A stretch of 59,426 nt of DNA from UBA7867 sp964579205 (GCA_964579205.1 CAZOFH010000007.1:1-59426), one strand, 5' to 3'. Positions 27,001 through 34,495 are shown, counted from the first letter of the stretch. Numbers and translations are program-made. The notes: generated by a model not told the origin, from the letters alone.

Positions 27001-28506
27001 ATAACAGTTTTTGATAGTAGAAGAAGCTGTACTCTTGCCCACGATACCGCCGACATAACTGCCGCCTGAGATACCGCATTCGCTATAACAAGCCTCAATA
27101 GTAGCACCATTAGTAATAATACCCGCGATACTACCTACATTATTATTAGTGGTGTACCAAGACGAATTGGTCACTGCCACATTTTTGACAGCAGCACTAG
27201 CACCAGCGACACTGCCGAATAGCCCTACAAAGCCCGAACCAGCACTACACAAATTGGTAATCTTGTACCCCTGACCGTCAAAAACTCCACTAAACGCAAA
27301 GTCGTCACGACCAATAGGACTCCAAATAGTGAATATACTCATATCCACATCGCTACTCAGTTTGAAAGTACAGCCCGACATACTAGCGCCGAGGTTGACA
27401 GCCTGAGCGAGTTGACTCAATAGCATCTGACTATTGGTGTAGCTGACGCCATCCACGGTGACATTACCTGATTTTGCAGTATAAACGTTACCCGAAGTCT
27501 CGGTCGTATACTCGTGCAACAAGTTAGCGAAACTAGGCACGGTAGAGGCAAAGAGCGCCTCATTTGACACGTATTGAGTGTCATTTGCATTCAAAACCGC
27601 CCCATCCACAATCTCAGGCATCATTATATTAAAGCAAGGACGAATAGCATATGTATTCTGTACATTACCAGCGGTAATCACACCATTCTTTATCACACAC
27701 ACGCCGTCAGCAGCGCCAGAACGCAAAACCGCGTCATTCACCTGCAGACGAGTGTCATTGCTAAGGTTCCACAGACCAGAATTGATAGCCAACCCGTCTG
27801 AATGAATAGTCCTAAAACTATTTACCCTTGCTTTTGGTGATGTTTCTGTACTAGCGAAACCACCTACTTCGTACGCACTAGGCAGCCAAATTTTGTCATT
27901 CTTCACCCCGTCACAACCGCTGATTTCGTCATTGTACACCGTGCTGAGAGGAATCGCTTGGGCGCCATTCAACTGATAATACAACTCGCTTACACCATAA
28001 GGTACGAGCATATTCTCGAAGTTAGCAAAGCCGATTTTTTGCACAAAATCTGCGTAAAATTCACCATTTAGGTACGCTCTAATCGCACTTTCAGCATAAT
28101 TTGCACTATCATCATCAAAACTTAAGTACGCCACAGGTTCACTAGCATACAAGGTAACTATTCCGTTTTGCTTGTACACTACAGACCATTTGTAGCCACC
28201 CAAAGAAATGACTTTTGCACTATTTTTGCCGCCAGCGTTGCCTAGGGCTACATTATCCCCTACATTTGAGAGCGAACGATACAGCCCGAGCGCTAGGCTC
28301 TCATTCCAACCATCGCTAGACAATAGAGCGCTCGTGTCCAAACTCTCTGTCTTGACATTATTTTCTGGCGTCACTACCAACTCAGTCTTTTTGTTGAGAC
28401 ACAAGCCAAGCACTAGTGCGACCGTCGCAAAAAGAGCGATTACCACAAAAAGGGCAATACGCAGCCCTTTTGTACTAGCCTTACCGCTTGATTGATATGT
28501 ACTCAT
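24049..28506 (-). CDS. Giant exported protein: N-terminal anchor, DUF6273-like domain, GLUG and InlB-type repeats
   Basis: A 1485-aa protein with a membrane helix at residues 15-37 and no C-terminal anchor, so it is held by an uncleaved signal anchor or released. Residues of about 60-310 look like the DUF6273-type domain (IWLPSAYEVGG ... YAIRPCFNI). About 390-560 carries GLUG repeats (FDGQGYKITNL, YVGGIVGKS, YVGGIIGYNNG, HIGGLIGQNQSG). The rest consists of Ser/Thr-rich beta repeats like those in its operon partner at 18740. It is the first gene of the surface-PHP-surface operon. The start ATG follows GGGGGAC. An adhesin or polymer-binding role is inferred from the repeat families only. Confidence 0.77.
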   Translation of the reverse strand: MSTYQSSGKASTKGLRIALFVVIALFATVALVLGLCLNKKTELVVTPENNVKTESLDTSALLSSDGWNESLALGLYRSLSNVGDNVALGNAGGKNSAKVISLGGYKWSVVYKQNGIVTLYASEPVAYLSFDDDSANYAESAIRAYLNGEFYADFVQKIGFANFENMLVPYGVSELYYQLNGAQAIPLSTVYNDEISGCDGVKNDKIWLPSAYEVGGFASTETSPKARVNSFRTIHSDGLAINSGLWNLSNDTRLQVNDAVLRSGAADGVCVIKNGVITAGNVQNTYAIRPCFNIMMPEIVDGAVLNANDTQYVSNEALFASTVPSFANLLHEYTTETSGNVYTAKSGNVTVDGVSYTNSQMLLSQLAQAVNLGASMSGCTFKLSSDVDMSIFTIWSPIGRDDFAFSGVFDGQGYKITNLCSAGSGFVGLFGSVAGASAAVKNVAVTNSSWYTTNNNVGSIAGIITNGATIEACYSECGISGGSYVGGIVGKSTASSTIKNCYNKNGISGIDYVGGIIGYNNGTAISYSYNVGAVTGNSTHIGGLIGQNQSGTITASVYNNENSSNASVSGVTGAAYTAMQGQKTSSGVTKPTSMSGWTFSGSPWMISAVENDRLPMLKTFLKTVTISVRSGDSINKVSINNGAYSSSATVTQAASSSTITIKAQANFSGTNHYKLASWKMSKGSVGDTIVSTGTFASAGDATTDGNYKIFTLTVTADDSYDLEAEFEKMYEFGWSALFNGFSNTTSYTGSEFGLSSSVGGFSNYWYPKGAKIYLTIGEPSGRYWELAGFQGSSDGGSTWTNLSIGEANSDAFLTKGSSNGQYVVNMGHSSAFVTNDSYKVRPVFDRYYNVTIDNVVPTVTNGPTVVTKIVFSNPSATVKSSDSTKTAKIKYNGTLATSIDTASSAWSNVYAFQNWQLLNGTTLIGSSMTNATNNVTIPTQSDSVINLTLKSTFGLAQKTVTLKELVGSTETSSAGYAYLDTNGSLSTITQDKLTLSVPYGTTVYAYILPAYASGYTLSTFNSAAATPDSAGMYKVSITANSTATYNVVYALASKFNISFAAKLDGAASTGVFTFNPTSYSNQVITTNISGAKVTNEAGKYVLQSVTATYNGKTGTVVSNSRPSSGYVAQTTNNVFDGLGSTQTIAALLSKISSPAVYNNYNISVTVNFISIVRTITVTEVWNGVTPNGGTKTLTHAAAYSIQDTTANKTVSGQGTLNNAHKVTANPGAGYRVSSITGSGVTVTQSINSTWGTSSTATFTLSNNVSITITYQARPYTITAQDKVNGTVQSINTFTFKIGGTTVTPASGNKVYANYGETVTISGYSVLKTNSTNADQKYELRSISLSQGTSPTTITQEWTKTCTDSNDAEVVTFNYVILQKVTISVSDASSTATASANKVLVVLKSKTAGNPNIVILATKGQSGIYADCVLNAQYEVSSIVPVYVSSTVNSSTGSTYTLTVGTGSSVSVSLMQDLANGNVYAQQIFG

Positions 28507-28571
28507 AAAAAGTCCCCCATTTTATTTTTTCATTTCAGCGAAATCAAGCCCAAAAAATTCTATATAAATAG

Positions 28572-28601
28572 ATTTTAGCACAAATTTAACAATAGATACA
28601 A
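28572..28601 (-). promoter_or_regulatory. Possible promoter of the surface-protein/PHP operon
   Basis: Minus strand: TTGTAT (28601-28596), 18-bp spacer, TAAAAT (28577-28572), about 65 bases before the start at 28506. It is in very AT-rich DNA, so the assignment is tentative. Confidence 0.45.
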
Positions 28602-28688
28602 ACAAAAATCGACATTTTTTTAAAAATTTCTAAATTGTCTATAATATTTTGCCATAAGTTCAAATAAAAATGCATAATTTGCACAAAA

Positions 28689-29273
28689 TTATCGCGATTC
28701 GTCTAGATAAGTCGCCAACAAATCTGCTGCGTGTAGTAGTGGACACAATTTGTACATATAAAATGCATCGCTTATCGAAAAACTACCACCCTTGACACGC
28801 ATATCAAAGCCGCCCATATGCCAGTTTATCGCGAGAGCCTCTTCCCTAGTCAGCCTAATGTAGGCATTGACAATGTAGACAGACTTTTCACCATGCCCGT
28901 ATGGCAAACTGTCCGCCACTGTATAATAAGGCTGCTGCACCCACTCACCATTTACCTTGGTATTGCGCATCTCGGTCTTGTATGTGTTTGCCTTACAAAT
29001 GTCGTGGAGCAGAGCGACTACGGTAATAGTCTCTAGGCTCACAGTCTCCTGCCACTCCTCACCAAACTCCATTTTGACCAAATCTAGCAATTTGTAATAC
29101 ACATTCAGGCTATGCTGGCACAATCCGCCCTCAAAAGCCGAATGAAACTTGGTACTAGCGGGAGCAATAAAAAAATCTGTGGTCTCTATCCATTCTATTA
29201 GTTTATCCACGCCATCCCTAGTCACATTTCCACGCAGCAAGCGCAAAAACTCTTGTTTATTGTCTTCTATCAT
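28689..29273 (-). CDS. HD-domain phosphohydrolase
   Basis: A 194-aa cytoplasmic protein with HD-superfamily metal ligands: LCQHSLNV (His54), ALLHDICK (His90-Asp91), YGHGEKSV, INWHMGGFD and a late AADLLATYLDE aspartate. The family hydrolyses phosphate esters of nucleotides or related molecules; similar proteins in Clostridia are annotated only as HD hydrolases. The substrate is not evident. The ATG has GAGG upstream and its own promoter (29300-29328). Confidence 0.85.
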   Translation of the reverse strand: MIEDNKQEFLRLLRGNVTRDGVDKLIEWIETTDFFIAPASTKFHSAFEGGLCQHSLNVYYKLLDLVKMEFGEEWQETVSLETITVVALLHDICKANTYKTEMRNTKVNGEWVQQPYYTVADSLPYGHGEKSVYIVNAYIRLTREEALAINWHMGGFDMRVKGGSFSISDAFYMYKLCPLLHAADLLATYLDESR

Positions 29274-29299
29274 AACATCCTCGATTAATTGTATATCTT

Positions 29300-29328
29300 A
29301 TTTTACAAAATTCGCCACCAAATGTCAA
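29300..29328 (-). promoter_or_regulatory. Promoter of the HD-domain gene
   Basis: Minus strand: TTGACA (29328-29323), 17-bp spacer, TAAAAT (29305-29300), 27 bases before the start codon. Confidence 0.75.
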
Positions 29329-29396
29329 TTAAATCACCTAAATTTAAATTAAAAGACGAATTTTTGTATTTTAATTTAATCCCCCAGAATAAAAAC

Positions 29397-29470
29397 TGTC
29401 ATTCTGAACCCAACCTCGTACCCCCGCTAGCATGCGAATCTCAGCAGTGTTCCGTGTCGCTCGGAATGGA
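29397..29470. repeat. Repeat-like block related to the dispersed hairpin family
   Basis: Starts with CTGTCATTCTGAACCCAACC and includes GCATGCGAATCTCAG and a hairpin TTCCG...CGGAA. The order TGTCATTC ... GAATCT matches copies A and B read on their minus strand. It is diverged, so membership in the family is probable rather than certain. Confidence 0.45.
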
Positions 29471-29604
29471 ACAATTAATAAAGTACTTGTGGCACCGCCA
29501 CAATCTATTAAATACACCTTCCATATGTATGATAGCAAGCGTCATACAGCTTTTTTGTGTATTAATACATTGATTGTTGGAATCCAGAGCCCACCTCCTC
29601 AAGA

Positions 29605-29634
29605 AAAACAAAAAACCGCAAGTATACCTTGCGG
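29605..29634 (-). terminator. Terminator of the 67-aa gene
   Basis: CCGCAAG (29616-29622) pairs with CTTGCGG (29628-29634). On the minus strand it is followed by TTTTTTGTTTTT. It lies 11 bases after the stop. Confidence 0.8.
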
Positions 29635-29644
29635 ATTAAAATTA

Positions 29645-29848
29645 CTAGCGCTCTTGCGCAGCCTCTTTGGCTTGCATCTCTTGACTCACTGCGTCAGCAG
29701 CCATATCACCTACCTTGGCATTAGGGATGTGCACACCTTTGCCGAATTCTGGTGCAAAAGATGCATACTTTGGCACATAAAACTGCATAACATTGTTGGT
29801 CGACTCGTACTCTTTGCCATCAATTACTTCTCTGTATCTATTGTTCAT
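29645..29848 (-). CDS. Small hypothetical protein (67 aa)
   Basis: Unrecognised. It begins MNNRYREVIDGKEYESTNN and is hydrophilic, with a central aromatic stretch (MQFYVPKYASFAPEFGKG) and an Ala/Gln/Glu-rich helical end (AADAVSQEMQAKEAAQER). ATG at 29848 is chosen over a GTG two codons earlier because AAGGAG is nine bases upstream of the ATG but too close to the GTG. Its own promoter and terminator make it a real transcription unit. No signal peptide is seen, so it is probably cytoplasmic. Confidence 0.68.
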   Translation of the reverse strand: MNNRYREVIDGKEYESTNNVMQFYVPKYASFAPEFGKGVHIPNAKVGDMAADAVSQEMQAKEAAQER

Positions 29849-29875
29849 ACTCACTCACTCCTTTTATCCTCTTTT

Positions 29876-29904
29876 ATTATAGCACAGCAAAAAAATTATT
29901 TCAA
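29876..29904 (-). promoter_or_regulatory. Promoter of the 67-aa gene
   Basis: Minus strand: TTGAAA (29904-29899), 17-bp spacer, TATAAT (29881-29876). It diverges from the aldehyde dehydrogenase promoter 30 bases away. Confidence 0.75.
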
Positions 29905-29932
29905 GTCGTTTGACAAAATTTATTCAATATAA

Positions 29933-29961
29933 TTTACAAAAGACAAAATTTGCACTATAAT
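29933..29961 (+). promoter_or_regulatory. Promoter of the aldehyde dehydrogenase gene
   Basis: TTTACA (29933-29938), 17-bp spacer, TATAAT (29956-29961), 17 bases before the start codon, so the leader is short. Confidence 0.7.
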
Positions 29962-29978
29962 TATGCCGAGGTGAAATT

Positions 29979-31367
29979 ATGGAAATACAAAACATTATCA
30001 AAAATCAACGAGAATTCTTTTTGACAGGCGCGACGCTAGACCGCAAATTTCGACTAGCGCAACTAGACAAACTCTTGCAGTCGATCAATACCCACACTCC
30101 CGCATTATTATCCGCCTTTGTGACCGACCTAAACAAATGCGAATACGACGCAGTGTCGACCGAAATCGGCTTGGTCATCCAAGAAATCAAATTTTTAAAG
30201 AAACATCTACGCGGGCTGATGCGCCCAAAGAGAGTCTCTTGCAGCCTAATCAATTTTCCTGCCAGCGGCAAAATCATTCGCGAGCCATACGGGCAGACGC
30301 TCATAATGTCGCCATGGAATTACCCATTTCAGTTGACTATCTGCCCTCTCGCAGGCGCAATCGCAGGCGGCAACACCGCGGTGGTCAAGCCAAGCGCGTA
30401 CACCCCGAATGTTTCTCGCGTGATAGCAGACATACTGAGCGTATTCGAGGACAATTACATCGCCACAGTTTTGGGCGGCAGAGAGCAAAACCAAGAATTG
30501 CTCAACCAAAAATTCGACTACATTTTCTTTACAGGGAGCAAGGCTGTCGGTCAAATCGTCCAAGAGAAAGCCTCTGCCCACCTATGCCCTGTTACTCTCG
30601 AGTTGGGCGGCAAATCGCCATGTATAGTAGACGAAACAGCAAATCTCACTGCCGCAGCAAAGCGTATCGTTTGGGGTAAATTCCTCAACGCGGGGCAGAC
30701 CTGCATTGCGCCCGACTACATTTTGGTGCACAGTAGTATATATGAGCAGTTTTTGACAGAAGTTACACGCATCACAAAGGAATTTTATTACACCGACAGC
30801 GTCCTCAACGACAATTTTATGTACATTGTGAACGAAAAGCACGCCGAGAGGCTCAAAAACCTCATCATCCAAGACAAAGTTGTATGGGGTGGCAAACTAG
30901 ACGGCAGGCTGCTCGAGCCGACCATTATGCGCGATGTCGATTATGCAGACCCTGTAATGCAAGAGGAAATTTTCGGACCGATAATGCCTGTCATCCAGTA
31001 TTCTGACCTAGCCGAGGTCATCACTTACATCAACTCTAATGACAAGCCTCTCGCGCTCTATTATTTCACAAGAGATAACAAGCGCGCGAAATTTATGCTC
31101 AGCCGCACCAGTTCGGGCGGAGCGTGCATCAACGATGTGGTGATGCATTTTACCGAGCACAACCTACCATTTGGCGGCGTCGGAGCGAGCGGTATGGGTG
31201 GATATCACGGCAAAAACTCATTCTATACCTTCACTCACGCAAAGAGCGTACTCAAAAAGGCAGCCAAAATGGAATTGAACCTAAAATATCCGCCAGTATC
31301 CGAGTCAAAATCAAAAATCACCTATATCTACCTCGGCTACAAAAACAAACAAGAAAAAGACCAGTAA
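29979..31367 (+). CDS. Aldehyde dehydrogenase (class 3-like)
   Basis: NAD(P)+-dependent oxidation of an aldehyde to the acid. The 462-aa protein has the family's Asn114 (SPWNYPF), Lys137 (VVKPSA), Glu208 in LELGGKSP, catalytic Cys242 in NAGQTCIAPDY, and EEIFGP. The compact length and the PWNYP signature match class 3 fatty-aldehyde or coniferyl-aldehyde type enzymes. A hydrophobic C-terminal extension, found in membrane-bound members, is absent; the tail is polar and Lys-rich. It is monocistronic, with GAGGTG before the ATG and a terminator that overlaps the stop codon. The physiological aldehyde is unknown; general detoxification is likely. Confidence 0.93.
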   Translation: MEIQNIIKNQREFFLTGATLDRKFRLAQLDKLLQSINTHTPALLSAFVTDLNKCEYDAVSTEIGLVIQEIKFLKKHLRGLMRPKRVSCSLINFPASGKIIREPYGQTLIMSPWNYPFQLTICPLAGAIAGGNTAVVKPSAYTPNVSRVIADILSVFEDNYIATVLGGREQNQELLNQKFDYIFFTGSKAVGQIVQEKASAHLCPVTLELGGKSPCIVDETANLTAAAKRIVWGKFLNAGQTCIAPDYILVHSSIYEQFLTEVTRITKEFYYTDSVLNDNFMYIVNEKHAERLKNLIIQDKVVWGGKLDGRLLEPTIMRDVDYADPVMQEEIFGPIMPVIQYSDLAEVITYINSNDKPLALYYFTRDNKRAKFMLSRTSSGGACINDVVMHFTEHNLPFGGVGASGMGGYHGKNSFYTFTHAKSVLKKAAKMELNLKYPPVSESKSKITYIYLGYKNKQEKDQ

Positions 31368-31378
31368 TCTGGTCTTTT
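31355..31378. terminator. Bidirectional terminator spanning the aldehyde dehydrogenase stop codon
   Basis: Perfect 10-bp stem AAAAGACCAG (31355-31364) with CTGGTCTTTT (31369-31378); loop TAAT contains the TAA stop. T-rich on both sides, so it also ends the Cys-rich gene arriving from the right. Confidence 0.85.
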
Positions 31379-31398
31379 CTCTTAGTCAAGTATGCTTT

Positions 31399-31632
31399 TT
31401 ACTTGCTACTGCGAGTCCCTGCACATGACTTCACTCCACTATTCGCTTTCGAACAAGTACGAGTTGCTCGACCGCAAGAGTTGGTTTCTGTGGCGGACTC
31501 TATGCTCGCATTCTTTTGACTGCGAGCCTTACCGCAAGATTTGGTCGCTATGGTAGTCGATTTGCTATTACAGCATTTACACCCACCACAGCAACCTCTC
31601 TTACTAGCAGTTTTGCTAGTACTGGTAGCCAT
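31399..31632 (-). CDS. Small Cys/Ser/Thr/Lys-rich protein (9 Cys in 77 aa)
   Basis: Unrecognised. The start at 31632 (MATSTSKTASKRGCC) is chosen for the GGAGGTG five bases upstream; the frame is open 22 codons further up without such a site. Cys residues are clustered first (GCCGGCKCC) and then dispersed as SCGK, SCGR, TCSK, SCAG. The protein is soluble, very basic and of low complexity. It could be a metal-binding or spore-coat-like protein or a peptide-natural-product precursor. No maturation enzyme (radical SAM, lanthionine synthase) lies nearby, so the last is only a possibility. A perfect palindrome precedes its ribosome-binding site (31655-31666). Confidence 0.6.
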   Translation of the reverse strand: MATSTSKTASKRGCCGGCKCCNSKSTTIATKSCGKARSQKNASIESATETNSCGRATRTCSKANSGVKSCAGTRSSK

Positions 31633-31654
31633 TACTTCACCTCCAATATTTTCA

Positions 31655-31666
31655 GCAAGCGCTTGC
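31655..31666. promoter_or_regulatory. Operator-like perfect palindrome before the Cys-rich gene
   Basis: GCAAGCGCTTGC is a perfect 12-bp palindrome with a central CG, the layout of LacI/CcpA-family operators. It lies just upstream of the ribosome-binding site of the 31399-31632 gene. Three positions deviate from the CcpA cre consensus, so another LacI-type regulator, or chance, is possible. Confidence 0.45.
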
Positions 31667-31729
31667 ATTAGTATTATTTGTAGATGTGTAAAAATCATAC
31701 CAAAAAAATATTGGCAATCTTTGGGAAAT

Positions 31730-31756
31730 AAAAAACCCGCAACGCGCGCGGGTTTT
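31730..31756 (-). terminator. Terminator of yloU-fakA
   Basis: AAAACCCGC (31732-31740) pairs with GCGGGTTTT (31748-31756). On the minus strand it is followed by TTTATTTC. It lies five bases past the fakA stop. Confidence 0.8.
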
Positions 31757-31761
31757 ATTTT

Positions 31762-33405
31762 TTATTCTACGCTGACCAAGTAAAAATACACTGGCTGCCC
31801 ACCGTCGATTACGGTAACCTCGCAGTTTGGATATTTTTTCTGCAGACGCTCAGACAATTCTTCTGCGTCCGACCCTTGGACATCTTTTCCATAAAATAGC
31901 GTGATGCTCACGCGGTCGTCGTCAATCATCTTTTCTATGAGTTTCTCCGTGGCGTCATTTACCAAGACATCCTTGGTAATAATCTCGCCGTCATAGAGAC
32001 CGATGATGTCGCCCTCTTTGATGTCAAAGCCGTTTATGTGAGTCGTACGCACCGCATTGGTAATAGCACCACTCTTGACACTCTCGCGAGCAGCCTTCAT
32101 CGCCTCTATATTCTCGTCGAGTGTAGTATCCATATTAAAGGCTAGCATTGATGTCACGCCCTCAGGGATACTCAGTGTCGGGATGACATGAATAAACCTC
32201 TTTGTAAAGTTTTGCGCCTGCTCAGCAGCCAAGATGATATTCTTGTTGTTTGGGAACACGAATACGTGGTCACTAGGCACTTTCTCTACCGCCTCAGCAA
32301 TGTCATTCGCACTTGGATTCATAGTCTGACCACCCTCAACGATTTGGTCAACGCCCAAATCTTTAAAAACGTTGCTCACACCCTTACCCGATGCGATCGC
32401 CACCATTCCAAAAGGCTTTGTGCTCTGTTTTGCTTTTTCTCTAGCCGCCTTTAGTTCTCTATTCTGCTGCACCATATTCTCAATCTTTAGATTGTACAAC
32501 TCACCCAACTCAAGCGCGTACGCTAGAGCACTGTTTGGCTCGTTGGTATGTACGTGAACCTTGATAAGTTCTAGATCGCCGACACAGATGACCGAGTCAC
32601 CTATAGCCATCAGTTTCTCTCTCAACTTGTCAATATCCGAAATGGTCGTCTTTTTGTTCAACTGAATAATCATATACTCAGTACAGTAGGCAAACTCGAT
32701 ATCAGCCAAGTTTTCATAATTGATAATAGCCAAGTTGTCCTCGACGATTGGCTTTGACTCCTCAGCCTCTTGGAGAATAAACTCCTCATCCTCATTGAGC
32801 AAGCCTTTGTAAAACCCGCGGAAAATATCCACCAGCGCTCTACCACCAGCATCTACGACACCAGCCTGTTTTAGCACAGGGAGCATCTCAGGAGTCTCCT
32901 CCAAAATCTCTTCACCAGTCTTGACCACTTGCTCCAAAAAGCCCTCAAAGTCAGGGAATTTTTTGGCAGCAGCCTCGGCACTCTCCGCCATTACGCGGAT
33001 AACTGTGAGGATAGTACCCTCTTTGGGCACAGACACCGCCTTGTATGCGTATTCTGCACCACTCTTCATTGATTTTGCCCAAATCTTGGTAGTCAACTCG
33101 TTGTGCTTGACAATCTCTATTGACATACCACGCAAAATTTGCGACAGTATAACACCAGAGTTTCCCCTAGCGCCGCGCATTGAGCCTTTACCCAATGCAT
33201 CACCCAACTCCGAAAAATTGTTGGTCGGGCAATCGTTGACATATTTTGTCGCCGATTTGAAAGTGTGCGACGTATTGCTACCCGTGTCACCGTCTTGGAC
33301 TGGGAACACGTTTAGGCTGTCGATATACTTTTTGTTAGCCTCTAAAAAAATATTTGCAGCGTTTACCATTCTACGAAAGGTAGCACCGTTGATAGTCTTT
33401 TGCAT
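31762..33405 (-). CDS. fakA: Fatty acid kinase ATP-binding subunit FakA (YloV, DAK2 domain)
   Basis: Phosphorylates fatty acids bound to FakB (DegV family) so that exogenous fatty acids can enter phospholipid synthesis. The 547-aa length matches B. subtilis YloV. It has an N-terminal DAK2/DhaL-like kinase domain with VFPVQDGDTGSNT and RGARGNSGVILSQILRG, a middle linker with the VHVHTNEP motif, and a C-terminal domain with SIPEGVTSMLAF and the closing EVTVIDGGQPVYFYLVSVE. It lies downstream of yloU (45-base gap), the conserved Bacillota pair. No fakB is in the window. Confidence 0.92.
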   Translation of the reverse strand: MQKTINGATFRRMVNAANIFLEANKKYIDSLNVFPVQDGDTGSNTSHTFKSATKYVNDCPTNNFSELGDALGKGSMRGARGNSGVILSQILRGMSIEIVKHNELTTKIWAKSMKSGAEYAYKAVSVPKEGTILTVIRVMAESAEAAAKKFPDFEGFLEQVVKTGEEILEETPEMLPVLKQAGVVDAGGRALVDIFRGFYKGLLNEDEEFILQEAEESKPIVEDNLAIINYENLADIEFAYCTEYMIIQLNKKTTISDIDKLREKLMAIGDSVICVGDLELIKVHVHTNEPNSALAYALELGELYNLKIENMVQQNRELKAAREKAKQSTKPFGMVAIASGKGVSNVFKDLGVDQIVEGGQTMNPSANDIAEAVEKVPSDHVFVFPNNKNIILAAEQAQNFTKRFIHVIPTLSIPEGVTSMLAFNMDTTLDENIEAMKAARESVKSGAITNAVRTTHINGFDIKEGDIIGLYDGEIITKDVLVNDATEKLIEKMIDDDRVSITLFYGKDVQGSDAEELSERLQKKYPNCEVTVIDGGQPVYFYLVSVE

Positions 33406-33450
33406 TACTTACCTCTAAACTTTTAAGAAAAATTGGGGGAAATCTCGAGC

Positions 33451-33801
33451 CTAAACTCTCACACCCAAAACGACGATATTCACACTGTCGACGATCATTC
33501 CTGAGAATTGCTCGACCTTGTACTTTACCGCCTTTTTGATAGACTCTGCCACAGCACTGATAGGTACACCATATTTTAGCACAACAAACAAGTCTAGAGT
33601 AATGTGATTCTCATGGGTGATCACCTTGACTCCTTTACCTAATTGCTGTTTTTTGAAAAGCTCCGCAAAGTTGTCGCTCAACCTCTTTGACACAAGGTCG
33701 ACCACCCCATAGCAGTCGAGAGCAGCAGAAGCGGCGATGGTGGCAATAGCATCATCAGAAATAAAAATCTTGCCATAATAATTGGTAGTAGTTACTGACA
33801 C
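33451..33801 (-). CDS. yloU: Asp23/Gls24 family protein YloU
   Basis: A 116-aa protein of the Asp23 envelope-stress family, almost always next to yloV/fakA and thought to be involved in membrane or lipid homeostasis. It shows the family's order: YYGKIFISDDAIATIAASAALDCYGVV, then LFVVLKYGVPISAVAESIK and a terminal VDSVNIVVLGVRV nearly identical to B. subtilis YloU. GTG at 33801 is chosen as start because GAGGTG lies six bases upstream and the N-terminus then matches the Bacillus protein. An in-frame ATG 14 codons earlier is less likely. Confidence 0.9.
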   Translation of the reverse strand: MSVTTTNYYGKIFISDDAIATIAASAALDCYGVVDLVSKRLSDNFAELFKKQQLGKGVKVITHENHITLDLFVVLKYGVPISAVAESIKKAVKYKVEQFSGMIVDSVNIVVLGVRV

Positions 33802-33855
33802 CTTACACCTCGCTCCTATATATTCTCTACGGACTCTCCCCATAGTACAATGCTT

Positions 33856-33884
33856 ATTTTACTACTATATGGGCAATTTTGCAA
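33856..33884 (-). promoter_or_regulatory. Promoter of yloU-fakA
   Basis: Minus strand: TTGCAA (33884-33879), 17-bp spacer, TAAAAT (33861-33856). It diverges from the rpmB promoter. Confidence 0.7.
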
Positions 33885-33945
33885 GTATTTTTCCTCAATT
33901 TTTTTAACTTTTTGTGAATTTAACAAAAAATTTTGCTAAATAATG

Positions 33946-33974
33946 TTGCAAATTTGGCAAAAAGATGCTACAAT
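33946..33974 (+). promoter_or_regulatory. Promoter of rpmB
   Basis: TTGCAA (33946-33951), 17-bp spacer, TACAAT (33969-33974), 69 bases before the rpmB start. Confidence 0.75.
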
Positions 33975-34043
33975 AGGTACACATTATATGACAAGAGTGA
34001 CTTGTTTTATAAACCTATATATAATCTCTATGGGAGGAAATAA

Positions 34044-34241
34044 ATGAGTAGAGAATGCGAAAACTGTGGCAAAACCAAAATGGCTGCCAATCAGGTTCAC
34101 CGTCAGAGTCAGTGGGTTCAACGCCGTACTTTGAGTCCAAAGAATGTAAATTTGCAGACTGTGAGAGTAACTGACGAAAACGGTCAGACTTGCAAAAAGA
34201 AACTTTGCACCCGCTGCATCAAGAAAATGAAGGCGGACTAA
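34044..34241 (+). CDS. rpmB: 50S ribosomal protein L28
   Basis: A 65-aa large-subunit ribosomal protein. The N-terminus MSRECENCGK and the late KKKLCTRCIKKMK show the zinc-binding form of L28 (Cys5, Cys8, Cys55, Cys58), with the RRTLSPKNVNLQTVRV core. The start has GGGAGG upstream. It points opposite to yloU-fakA, the same arrangement as in B. subtilis. Confidence 0.96.
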   Translation: MSRECENCGKTKMAANQVHRQSQWVQRRTLSPKNVNLQTVRVTDENGQTCKKKLCTRCIKKMKAD

Positions 34242-34248
34242 TCTTTTA

Positions 34249-34277
34249 CCACGGAAATCCGTGGTTTTTTGTTTTTT
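34249..34277 (+). terminator. Terminator of rpmB
   Basis: ACCACGG (34249-34255) pairs with CCGTGGT (34260-34266), followed by TTTTTTGTTTTTT. Confidence 0.9.
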
Positions 34278-34460
34278 GCAAGCGGAAAAACTGTCGGACT
34301 GCCCCCTCCCATATCTTATTATTATGTTATAGAGCGCAAAACTAGCAGGCGGGCAGACTTTTCCCTCGCTCACCCGCGACTCCAAATCATCAAATCAAAC
34401 GAACCCTCTGCACAGGTTGCATCGCGACAAAATAGTAGTCTAACCTAATTGACTCGGTAA

Positions 34461-34494
34461 AAAAGAGAAAACGACCCCCAAGCGGTCGTTTTTT
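34461..34494 (-). terminator. Terminator of the nuclease/SUFU module
   Basis: AAACGACC (34469-34476) pairs with GGTCGTTT (34484-34491). T-rich runs follow on both strands. It lies directly next to the SUFU gene stop. Confidence 0.75.
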
Positions 34495-34495
34495 A

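Larger units (their letters stand above)
29274..29644. other. Non-coding interval with HD-gene promoter, repeat and terminator
   Basis: 371 bases without a gene, containing the HD-gene promoter, the repeat-like block at about 29397-29470, and the terminator of the small gene to the right (29605-29634). Confidence 0.5.
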
